DNA from: Bilabrum cf. latius
Taxonomy: Eukaryota; Bigyra: Bicosoecida; Bigyra; Bicosoecida
DNA: 64,000 nucleotides
Assembly (NCBI GenBank): GCA_965178125.1
Contig: OZ237749.1
Span: 806,001 to 870,000, forward strand
Reading direction: 5' to 3'
The translations under genes and the position numbers were made by a program. Shown one piece after another: positions 15,001 through 23,750 of the stretch (the first letter of the stretch is position 1; every line of letters begins with the position of its first letter). Under the pieces are notes generated by a model that saw nothing but the letters and a program-made list of their open reading frames with translations, was not told where the DNA came from and searched no databases.

Positions 15001-18000
15001 GCTGTCGAGCGGCGCAGGTGCCACCGGTGCATCGGGCGCTGTGACAGTGGAGTCAGGCAGTGCGGGGTCGGGCGGCACGGGCGCGGTATCAGTGGGGTCG
15101 GGCGCCAGCAGCAGGGCATCATCGGGCGCGGTGAGTGTGGGGTCGGGCGCGACGTCCAGCGCGGGGTCGGGAGCCGTGACCGTGGCCAGTGGCGCGGCCA
15201 CCAACGGAGTCTCGGGACATGTCATCGTGCACTCGGGCACGGCCGCGTCTGGCGATGCCGGCTGGCTGGTGCTGTCGGCCGGCACCGCCACCAAGGGCGC
15301 GGCTGGAGCCGTGTCCATGTCGGCGGCATCGGCGTCGTCTGGGTCTGGCGGAGCTGTGTATGTGCAGGCCGGCACCAGCTCGGACAGCACGGCGGGCGTG
15401 GGCGGGCAGCTGTCTCTGGTGTCTGGCGGGTCGCCTGACGGGCGCGTGTCTGGCATTGTGACGGTGGCCAGCGCGGCGGGCACGGGGTCGGGCACGTCGG
15501 GCGCGGTGACGCTGTCGAGCGGCGCAGGTGCCACCGGTGCATCGGGCGCTGTGACAGTGGAGTCAGGCAGTGCGGGGTCGGGCGGCACGGGCGCGGTGTC
15601 AGTGGGGTCGGGCGCCAGCAGCAGGGCATCATCGGGCGCGGTGAGTGTGGGGTCGGGCGCGACGTCCAGCGCGGGGTCGGGAGCCGTGACCGTGGCCAGT
15701 GGCGCGGCCACCAACGGAGTCTCGGGACATGTCATCGTGCACTCGGGCACGGCCGCGTCTGGCGATGCCGGCTGGCTGGTGCTGTCGGCCGGCACCGCCA
15801 CCAAGGGCGCGGCTGGAGCCGTGTCCATGTCGGCGGCATCGGCGTCGTCTGGGTCTGGCGGAGCTGTGTATGTGCAGGCCGGCACCAGCTCGGACAGCAC
15901 GGCGGGCGTGGGCGGGCAGCTGTCTCTGGTGTCTGGCGGGTCGCCTGACGGGCGCGTGTCTGGCATTGTGACGGTGGCCAGCGCGGCGGGCACGGGGTCG
16001 GGCACGTCGGGCGCGGTGACGCTGTCGAGCGGCGCAGGTGCCACCGGTGCATCGGGCGCTGTGACAGTGGAGTCAGGCAGTGCGGGGTCGGGCGGCACGG
16101 GCGCGGTGTCAGTGGGGTCGGGCGCCAGCAGCAGGGCATCATCGGGCGCGGTGAGTGTGGGGTCGGGCGCGACGTCCAGCGCGGGGTCGGGAGCCGTGAC
16201 CGTGGCCAGTGGCGCGGCCACCAACGGAGTCTCGGGGCATGTCATCGTGCACTCGGGCACGGCCGCGTCTGGCGATGCCGGCTGGCTGGTGCTGTCGGCC
16301 GGCACCGCCACCAAGGGCGCGGCTGGAGCCGTGTCCATGTCGGCGGCATCGGCGTCGTCAGGGTCTGGCGGAGCTGTGTATGTGCAGGCCGGCACCAGCT
16401 CGGACAGCACGGCGGGCGTGGGCGGGCAGCTGTCTCTGGTGTCTGGCGGGTCGCCTGACGGGCGCGTGTCTGGCATTGTGACGGTGGCCAGCGCGGCGGG
16501 CACGGGGTCGGGCACGTCGGGCGCGGTGACGCTGTCGAGCGGCGCAGGTGCCACCGGTGCATCGGGCGCTGTGACAGTGGAGTCAGGCAGTGCGGGGTCG
16601 GGCGGCACGGGCGCGGTATCAGTGGGGTCGGGCGCCAGCAGCAGGGCATCATCGGGCGCGGTGAGTGTGGGGTCGGGCGCGACGTCCAGCGCGGGGTCGG
16701 GCGATCTGCAGCTGACGAGCGGTGATGCGGACTCCGGCACATCCGGCGCCGTGACCGTGGCCAGTGGTGCGGCCACCAACGGAGTCTCGGGACATGTCAT
16801 CGTGCACTCGGGCACGGCCGCGTCTGGCGATGCCGGCTGGCTGGTGCTGTCGGCCGGCACCGCCACCAAGGGCGCGGCCGGAGCCGTGTCCATGTCGGCG
16901 GCATCGGCGTCGTCTGGGTCTGGCGGAGCTGTGTATGTGCAGGCCGGCACCAGCTCGGACAGCACGGCGGGCGTGGGCGGGCAGCTGTCTCTGGTGTCTG
17001 GCGGGTCGCCTGACGGGCGCGTGTCTGGCATTGTGACGGTGGCCAGCGCGGCGGGCACGGGGTCGGGCACGTCGGGCGCGGTGACGCTGTCGAGCGGCGC
17101 AGGTGCCACCGGTGCATCGGGCGCTGTGACAGTGGAGTCAGGCAGTGCGGGGTCGGGCGGCACGGGCGCGGTGTCAGTGGGGTCGGGCGCCAGCAGCAGG
17201 GCATCATCGGGCGCGGTGAGTGTGGGGTCGGGCGCGACGTCCAGCGCGGGGTCGGGAGCCGTGACCGTGGCCAGTGGTGCGGCCACCAACGGAGTCTCGG
17301 GACATGTCATCGTGCACTCGGGCACGGCCGCGTCTGGCGATGCCGGCTGGCTGGTGCTGTCGGCCGGCACCGCCACCAAGGGCGCGGCTGGAGCCGTGTC
17401 CATGTCGGCGGCATCGGCGTCGTCTGGGTCTGGCGGAGCTGTGTATGTGCAGGCCGGCACCAGCTCGGACAGCACGGCGGGCGTGGGCGGGCAGCTGTCT
17501 CTGGTGTCTGGCGGGTCGCCTGACGGGCGCGTGTCTGGCATTGTGACGGTGGCCAGCGCGGCGGGCACGGGGTCGGGCACGTCGGGCGCGGTGACGCTGT
17601 CGAGCGGCGCAGGTGCCACCGGTGCATCGGGCGCTGTGGCAGTGGAGTCAGGCAGTGCGGGGTCGGGCGGCACGGGCGCGGTATCAGTGGGGTCGGGCGC
17701 CAGCAGCAGGGCATCATCGGGCGCGGTGAGTGTGGGGTCGGGCGCGACGTCCAGCGCGGGGTCGGGCGATCTGCAGCTGACGAGCGGTGATGCTGACTCG
17801 GGCACATCCGGAGATATAGTGCTTAGGTCGGGCAGTGCTACCATGGGTGATTCGGGCTCTGTAGTTGTTGGGTCTGGCGCCGCTAATGATGGAGATACTG
17901 GATGGCTTGTGTTTTCGACTGGGTCGTCTACATCTACTGGGGATTCTGGGGCGATCAGCGTGCATGCTGGAGCTAGCGTCGAGGATGGTGGGTCAGTGTA

Positions 18001-18454
18001 TTTGCAGGGCGGGTCCTCCAGCAGCACCGTAGCAGGCTCAGTGGTGCTTCAGGGAGGCGCTGCAAGTGGGGGGGCAACGGCCGGTGGTATCTAGCTGGGT
18101 GGGAACGGCATCGTTTTCGATAGCTTCGTGGCCGGCACTGCCACGCTCACATTCACCACAACTTCTGTGGCAGCAGGAGCTACCCTGTCAGAAGCAGCCT
18201 CCATGGGGACGACTGACATCCCGGAGTACTTCCAGCTGTCTGCTACTGACTTGGTCATGATTCAACCGCAGTTCCAGTCCGAGATGACTGGTGTTCACGC
18301 GTCGGTGCAAGGGGCTGACGAAGGGACGTTTGGAGCCAGGGGTGCAATCGTTGGGGCACGAAAGCTCCTTGTATCGTTTACCAATTCAGGCAGCGGGACA
18401 CTCACAGCGCATAGCGGTGGGACTTTCTTGGTGATTGTTGTGAAGTTGAATTGA
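1..18454 (+). CDS. Giant surface-type repeat protein, 5' end outside window
   Basis: One frame (codons starting at base 2) stays open from the window edge to TGA at 18452-18454, giving at least 6150 residues. It reads through four TAG codons (224, 938, 1517, 18092), taken as Gln. In order: two related beta-rich domains (about residues 15-190); an EGF-like module with six Cys, starting CAGRGLC (about 214-240); spaced motifs of the form F-x-V-x-G-N/D-G seen in large extracellular fibre-like proteins; the homogenised array (residues about 687-5936); some diverged copies of the same rung; and a C-terminal beta domain ending VVKLN. The repeat is built of roughly 15-residue rungs like GAVTVASGAATNGVS, which suggests a parallel beta-helix stalk. 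EGF and rung architecture imply an extracellular, adhesin or cell-covering role (inference). No signal peptide is visible because the N-terminus lies outside. Function is not recognised. Confidence 0.85.
2060..17809 (+). repeat. 30-unit tandem array, 510/555-bp coding repeats
   Basis: Thirty head-to-tail units are nearly identical in DNA. Twenty are 510 bp (170 residues, 11 rungs) and ten are 555 bp, which carry one extra 45-bp rung (GDLQLTSGDADSGTS). Unit starts are 2060, 2570, 3125, 3680 and so on to 17255. With A=510 and B=555 the order is ABBAABAABBABAAAABAAABAAAAAABAB. Most differences between units are single bases at third positions (GCC/GCT, CAT/CAC, GTG/GTA, TCT/TCA). The few replacements include D/N in unit 2, S/L in units 1 and 9, V/M in the first rung and T/A in the last unit. 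Both lengths are multiples of 3, so gain or loss keeps the frame. This looks like recent expansion or gene conversion. The exact copy number depends on assembly quality. Confidence 0.95.
17810..18094 (+). repeat. Diverged rung repeats flanking the array
   Basis: Immediately after the homogenised array the same roughly 15-residue rung pattern continues in about six copies, for example GDIVLRSGSATMGDS and GSVVVGSGAANDGDT. These differ strongly from the array in both DNA and protein. They look like older rungs that escaped homogenisation. The last one runs into the in-frame TAG at 18092 and then the C-terminal domain. Confidence 0.8.
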
Positions 18455-18575
18455 TTGCAGGTTCTTTGGTAGCCTGGCGAGGTGCAGAATCACGCTCATC
18501 TCGCTGCTCTCGATGCAAGATGACGATTGGCCGCTGCGCCAAGTATGGCTGGCGGGTTAGATCATCCCTGCCCAT

Positions 18576-19465
18576 ATGGCTGCAAAAGCTAGCCCAGCCT
18601 CTGTTGTACCACCGCAAGTTCCACTTCGAGAGGGGGCTGCTGCTTATGTGGCGAAGAGCGCTGGCAGGGCGTCGACACCATCGATTGAGGATGTCGATCT
18701 GACTGTCCCTCTACGAACCCCATCCAAGCCACCAGTGGCAAGAAGCATGTACGACTTGCTCATTCATGAATATATTAGCTACCTAGTGAGTTCATAATTC
18801 GTTTCTGAATGGCGTGCTTCAGTCCAATATGATTGCTTCGCATCCATCGCGATCCTCTGTCCGTTCATTCAGGCACGGCGAGAGCCCGTATCCAGAGGAG
18901 CGCGCATTGCGTACTTTTAGGAAATTGAAGACTTTGGGAGGTCAATCGGGAGGCGCTGGGTTGAGCGGTAAGCATTTTCGACTGCACCTGCCTTGCGAGC
19001 TGCATATTCACTGAACTCGTTCAGTTGGCCTCCTCTGGTGACGCAGATTAGTGCAGAGCCGCCCACGGTTGGGTACGCCATTAGACGTCTTCAAGTTTTT
19101 GTGCAAGGATGCCTGGACTTCGCTCTACGGAAAGGCGATAGATCGACTGAGGACTGATCACGCCGTGAGATGATTTGGGCACCCAGCCTCCCCCGGTTCC
19201 AAGCCCTAGCATTCTTCGCTGGCCTTGCAATTTCATCTTTACTTTTGTGCAGACGGTATTCCAGCTCCACGACAACGCATTCCCGCTGTTTGCGCACTTG
19301 TCAGTGGCGGCTGGTGCAACTGACGGAGGAAGGCGGCAGAGCCTTGCGATGCTAGCCGCTGGCCACTTGAATGGCATGCTATCAGCTTTTGGTTATGAGG
19401 GTCATACTGTCCACTCCCATGTCGAGGGAAGCATGCTGAAGCTGGAGGTTACGTTGAACCAATGA
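18576..19465 (+). CDS. TRAPPC6: TRAPP complex subunit 6 (Trs33 family)
   Basis: TRAPPC6/Trs33 is a small Bet3-fold subunit of the TRAPP complexes, which act as Rab exchange factors in ER-Golgi and Golgi traffic. I assign four exons: 18576-18785, 18823-18967, 19052-19164 and 19253-19465, encoding 226 residues and ending in TGA. From about residue 131 the sequence matches the Bet3-like core: KFLCKDAWTSLYGKAIDRLR resembles the human KFICKDFWTTVFKKQIDNLR. The next exon gives LHDNAFPLF, matching LQDNKFRLL. MYDLLIHEY (about residue 58) fits the family's start, so roughly 57 residues are an N-terminal extension. The 18967/19052 junction was chosen because it keeps the frame and avoids a TGA at 19039; this acceptor is the weakest part of the model. 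Intron 1 is only 37 nt. The family call is good despite the divergence. Confidence 0.82.
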
Positions 19466-19651
19466 TGCTTTCGGCAATGAAGTGTTGCCAGCCATCGCAT
19501 GATCCCCTCGATTGCGCATCCTATATGTGTATGTAATTTAATTTGGCATTCTAGTCTCGAACTCAGTCATGTCCGCCCAAGTCATACGACCTAAACAGGC
19601 GAGCAAGTTTCAGCCAAGATTTGCCAAGTGTTCCGCCAGCAGGCCCGCTGC

Positions 19652-20224
19652 TCAGATGTCGATCTTGTCCAGCGTCGGGGGGAAAGAGTTCCGCACGATC
19701 TGGGCCTTCTTCTTATCGGCAAGGCGCAAGGTGTACAAGTACTGCGATCGTAATAGGAAACCGAGTGGCCGCGGGGGGGAGGAGTATCCGGCTACCGTCT
19801 GTAAGCCTCGCAGAAGCGACTGCCGACCAGGACAGACAGAGTAATCTTACCTTCTTGGTCCTTAGCTTGAACTTGGTCACGCCGGTGGCCTTGTTCTCGA
19901 CAATCTTGACATCTGCGCGAGGATTCGATAATTGCAGCAGCACCAGGAAATGCTACCCACTATGGAATACGAATGAAAGTTTCCAAACACATTCCGTAGG
20001 ACTTGGCCTCACACTTGGCATCGGCAGTGCGTGCCTTCTCGAAGAACTTCATGATGTCATGGACCTGCTTCGGCTGCGATACATGGCACGAGTTGCAGCA
20101 ACAGCACTAGCAGGCGATGTATCACTGCCGCCGATCCATCCAGGCCGAGTCAAATCCTACAAGCTCATGCACAAATATATTTGAAATATAATTTGTGGCA
20201 CAAAGGGGCAACGGGTCTCACCAT
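19652..20224 (-). CDS. RPL38: 60S ribosomal protein L38 (eL38)
   Basis: eL38 is a small protein of the large ribosomal subunit. Exons on the minus strand are 20224-20222 (ATG only), 20073-20013, 19912-19851 and 19741-19652, giving 71 residues and TGA (family about 70). The product starts MPKQVHDIMKFFEKAR, runs through VKIVENKATGVTKFKLRTKK, and ends YLYTLRLADKKKAQIVRNSF then PPTLDKIDI. This follows the family pattern, including the YLYTL core and the PP near the C-terminus. Donors are GTGAGA, GTGAGG and GTAAGA, and all acceptors are CAG. The start codon sits alone before an intron, ATG|GTGAGA, which hides the gene from simple ORF calling. It lies tail to tail with TRAPPC6, and 146 bp separate it from the end of DRC4. 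No TAG occurs in this gene. Confidence 0.93.
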
Positions 20225-20370
20225 ACTACAAACTTTAAGGTTGTACGTTTGTGGTGCTTCACAGATCGGATCAACGAACATTCTGTCGGCCGACGAACCA
20301 TGCACGTCATCAGATGCCTTCCTGTGTCCCAAGCGATAGGAAGAGAGGCTACAAGTTTGGTTAACGAATT

Positions 20371-21881
20371 TCAAAACGCAGGTTTGGCAACAAGTCCAGC
20401 TGGCGCTGTTGTGGTGGCCGTTTGCAGCGGCTCCAGCCCCAGGTCCTCGGTGGGCACCCCGATCTCCTCCAGCTTGGCGCTGTACACCCTGGTCGCGTCG
20501 TTGTACGCCTTACTCGCCCGTGCGATGGCGAACTGCAGCTCCCTGATCATCTGATTCCGCCCCTCGAGCAGCTCGTGCACCCGGTGGTTGATCCCCGCCA
20601 CCGCCCTTGGGTCCAGCCTGGCCTCCTGCACCACCGCCTCGATCTGCTTGCTCTTATCATCGTACCTGACCTGCAGCTCGTCCAGCCTGCTCTCGAGCAT
20701 CTCGTTCCTGTACTCTGCCCTCCTATGCACGGCCCTCACCGCCTCCTCAAAGCTGTCGTACAGCCGGTCCCTCTCCCCCTCGAGCGCCTTGAACTGGGCC
20801 TCGAGCGAGGAATGCTCCTTGGCAAGCGACTGCTGCTCCTGGCGAAGGGTCCTCAGGCGAGAGCGCGCGTTCCTGAGCGCAAGCCTGTCCTTCTCCGCGT
20901 CTCTCAAATCAGCCCTGAGGGCGAGAACCTCGTCCGTGGCAGCCGCCAGCGGGTTGGCAAGGTTCTTGTTCTCCTCTGCGATGTCCACCATGAGCGCCTG
21001 GGAGGCGATCTGCCGCTCCTGGAGCTCCTTGATCTGAGACTTGAGCGCCTGGATCGTGATCACGTTCTTCTTGGTGATCATGTTGTAGAACTCCCGCATC
21101 TTGGCAAAGTCCCTCCGGTGGTTCTCGGTCAGGTCGAAGATGTGCTGGTTCTTGCGCTCCTCCACCTCATGCACCTCCACCTTGAGGCGCAGCTCCAGCT
21201 CGCTCCTGACCTCGCCCATCCGGGCCTCGTACTCCGTGCGCAGGGCATCCGTGCGCGAGCGGAACTCCTTCGCGGCGAGCTCTTCGGCCTTGACGTGGCG
21301 CTCCCTGAGCTTCTTCATGTCGGCCGCCTGCTCGTCCTCCTGCGCGCGGAGCCTGGCCCGCATTTCCGCGATCGCGGCGCGCAAACCGTCTTCCGCGCGG
21401 CCGTGAGACTTCCCGGCGTCTTCCAATGCTTCGGTGCGGCCGGCTTCCGTTCGCTTGAGTGCGTGCCGGTGCTCATAGTCCAGGTGCTTGACCTTCTACT
21501 CGTACACCTTCTTCTCAACCCTGTGATTCTCTTCCATCGTTTCCATCTCCCTGTCTTTCTGTTCCACCATCAGGTCATACTTACGCATCTCCCCCTTTGT
21601 AATCTCGTAAAACCTAGACACTGTGTCCTGCGCAAGGGAATCGGGGGGCGACGTTCGATAGCAGACGAAGGTGTTGCACTGCTGAGCATCACGAACAGGA
21701 TCCAGGCTTCGCGATGTGCGACGCTTACCCTATCGACTTGCATCTGATTTCTGTCCATTTGGGACTTGTCGAGAGCCTCTCGCAACTCTCTGAGCTTCTC
21801 GCGAAGCTCCTCCAAAGGCTTGTCATCAAAGACGGTCGGGGCCCTGGGGGGCGGCACATCCTTCTTTTTCTTCTTCGGCAT
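20371..21881 (-). CDS. DRC4: Dynein regulatory complex subunit 4 (GAS8)
   Basis: DRC4/GAS8 is a coiled-coil subunit of the nexin-dynein regulatory complex, which links axonemal doublets and controls ciliary beating. Two exons, 21881-21729 and 21627-20371 (101-nt intron, GTAAGC donor), encode 469 residues and end in TGA; the human protein has 478. It starts with a lysine-rich MPKKKKKD segment and is then almost entirely heptad-like helix. VHEVEERKN followed by a tyrosine-containing FYNMIT segment matches the family core, and the C-terminus keeps YSAKLEEIGVP and LGLEPLQTA. One in-frame TAG (21496-21498) falls in VYE-TAG-KVKHLDYEH, where the human sequence has VYKQKVKHLLYEH. An AGTGCACT palindrome lies 24 nt upstream of the start. 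With TTLL9 nearby, it shows the organism builds motile cilia. Confidence 0.95.
21496..21498 (-). other. In-frame TAG at a conserved Gln of DRC4
   Basis: On the minus strand this codon reads TAG inside the DRC4 coiled coil. It aligns with the Gln of the human VYKQKVKH segment with no gap on either side. No GT or AG pair nearby offers an intron that would remove only this codon while keeping the conserved flanks. It is one of the cleanest single sites showing TAG = Gln. Confidence 0.9.
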
Positions 21882-21904
21882 GGGAATACACTGCTATTAT
21901 AAGA

Positions 21905-21912
21905 AGTGCACT
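21905..21912. promoter_or_regulatory. AGTGCACT palindrome upstream of DRC4
   Basis: The 8-bp palindrome AGTGCACT begins 24 nt upstream of the DRC4 start codon, in context AGAAGTGCACTA. The same octamer appears at 23695-23702 and 43495-43502, also close to start codons. A regulatory role is inferred from position and recurrence only. Confidence 0.4.
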
Positions 21913-22090
21913 ACCCACAAAGCTCTTCCCGGATCGGGCAGAGCGAGGAGAAATTAGTACCAGTTGCAGTGCCAAACGGAATTCTCGGTTCCGCTAAATC
22001 GGCTGCGCGGCGCCAAGCTCGACAGCGTGAGCGCACAAACAAGCAAAGGGTGCCAAAATCTTACACTACCAGTATACCACTACATTCACA

Positions 22091-23630
22091 TCACAGTTCA
22101 TCGTGTGCAGCTGCCCCTCCGCTCTCAAGCTGCAGACGCAGCTCGTTTGCGTACTTGTCGTCGCACGCGGCTGGCGTGCGGAGCGTGGCGGTGTAGGCGC
22201 ACTTGCTCGGTTCGTCCACGGAGAGCAGCTCCTCGTCCACGCCGCATTCCAGAGTCACCGTCATGCTCCTGTTCGGACCCTGGTAACAGTGCTGCCCGTT
22301 CGTGAATTTCATCACGGAGTGGCCACCCTCCCCCCAGCCCGCAAAGGTGCCGAGGCTCGTCCCGTCCTGTGAAGAGCGGTCGAACGGGCAGACCTTGTAC
22401 GTGTACTTCTGCACCTTCTTCTCGATGCAGCGCCCCCGCAGCGGAGCGAATTCGGACTGCGGGCCGTAGTCGTGCTTCGCCGCACCCTCCGCGTCCCCCA
22501 GCTCTCTCTCGGCGGCGCGCAGGTCCTCTTGGGCCCTCCGGTGCTCGTCCCTTCGCCTCTCGGCCTCCTCGCTCTTGTAACCCCCCGCTCCTGTATCCTC
22601 GTCCTTCCAGGCGATCTGGGCCACTGGCACGGCGGCGGGAGGAGGCGTGGATCCCGGTTCCCCCGATGCAGCAGCAGCGGCAGTTGACTTCTCCGTGTGC
22701 CAGTCCTTGGCGATCTGGGCGAGCATGTCTCCCTGCTTGGTGTCGCGGGCCAGTCGGATGAGGACCGCCCTGAGCTCGTCAGCGGTGGCGTCCTGCAGGC
22801 CCAGGCCCTTGATGACGGCCTTGTCCTTATTGTGTTTCCTTTCCTCCTTCTCCTTCTCCTCTTCCTCCTCGGCCAGCTTGCGGGCCCGATCTGCCTCGTC
22901 CCTCCTCGCGGCGGCCTCCTCCTTCTTGTTCTTCAGCTCGGCGATCTTGGCGTCTCGCTCGGACGTCTCTTTCTGGCCCTGCTCGATGTACTGCTTCTTC
23001 TTCAGGGCGCCCTCCTCGGCCTGGCGGATGCGCTCTGCCTGCAGCTTGCGCCACTCCGCACCGTCCGAGTCGCACGTGTTCGCGCACTTGACGGGGGAGT
23101 CGTACTCATCGCTCCCATCGCAACTGTGATCGGAAGGGGCAATGAAGTAGGGAGAAGATGCATGCAGGCTGGACTTCGTTCAATCGAATAACACGGTGCT
23201 TGCTCTCAACGCGCCTCACCAGTCGCATACCCCGTCGTTCACAATCGATGCCGGGACTGTCTTCCCACGGAATCCCTTGTTAATGCAATAAAACTTTCCA
23301 TTTGCACACGCAGCTGCGAGCATTAAGGAACGCGTGCAGCGGAGGATCCGAATGAGTGGACACGTGGACTAAGCCGGTTCGAGTGTTTGCCGCTAGTACA
23401 GCCAACAATGCATCAGAGCGGCAAATCTTACACGTGCCAGGTTCATCCGTCCCATCTTTGCAATCACAGTAGTCATCATTCACTCTTCCGATTGGATACG
23501 TCCGGGATCCACCGTCGCAGCTGAAGGTATCGCCTTGGTACAAATGCTATTTAGACGACGGCACGCCCAGCACATCTGCAGCCACAACACATGCACTCAA
23601 TCCAAATAGTGCAAGAAGTGCAGTCTACAT
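22091..23630 (-). CDS. PRKCSH: Glucosidase II beta subunit
   Basis: The beta subunit of ER glucosidase II retains the catalytic alpha subunit in the ER and recognises N-glycan mannoses for glucose trimming in the calnexin cycle. Exons on the minus strand are 23630-23432, 23313-23220 and 23123-22091, giving 441 residues (human about 528) and TGA. Codon 2 is TAG: the start reads ATG-TAG-ACT and opens a hydrophobic signal peptide. A second TAG is codon 28, in SSKQHLYQGD. Two LDLR-like cysteine modules follow (VNDDYCDCKDGTDEPGT and VNDGVCDCCDGSDE). Next come a charged helix (about residues 110-230) and a C-terminal MRH lectin domain containing CYQGPNRSMTV, ending HDEL for ER retrieval. Both LDLR modules are split by introns, as expected from the alignment. 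The gene is divergent from TTLL9 across 120 bp. Confidence 0.95.
23625..23627 (-). other. TAG as second codon of PRKCSH
   Basis: The codon directly after the initiator ATG is TAG. Reading on in the same frame gives a typical signal peptide followed at once by the first LDLR-like module, so translation must pass this codon. No other ATG in this frame lies between here and the conserved LDLR module. Confidence 0.85.
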
Positions 23631-23694
23631 GTTCCTGTGCTGCGATGTTTGTGGACCGAAGCAACCCAATGCCTAATTCAGATTATCGCCGAAA

Positions 23695-23702
23695 AGTGCA
23701 CT
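23695..23702. promoter_or_regulatory. AGTGCACT palindrome in the PRKCSH-TTLL9 promoter
   Basis: This octamer lies in the 120-bp space between divergent starts, 65 nt from PRKCSH and 49 nt from TTLL9. The wider context AAAAGTGCACTG is identical to that of the copy at 43495-43502. It is a candidate bidirectional promoter element. Confidence 0.45.
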
Positions 23703-23750
23703 GCTCTACTTACGCAAAGGCAACCGCAGCAAATAGCTTTGAATCTAGGC

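Noticed and set aside
2060-17809. CRISPR array or satellite DNA
   Set aside because: The repeats are contiguous, in frame and protein-coding, with no unique spacers.
1915-18027. 5370-codon open frame on the minus strand opposite the repeat array
   Set aside because: It is a mirror of the array: unit lengths are multiples of 3, so one stop-free antisense unit yields an open frame across all 30. It continues past neither edge of the repeat gene in a meaningful way and has no recognisable domain.
20422-21747. 441-residue plus-strand frame opposite DRC4
   Set aside because: It lies antisense to a well-supported DRC4 exon and is low-complexity Leu/Arg/Pro-rich, as expected for the complement of a coiled-coil gene.
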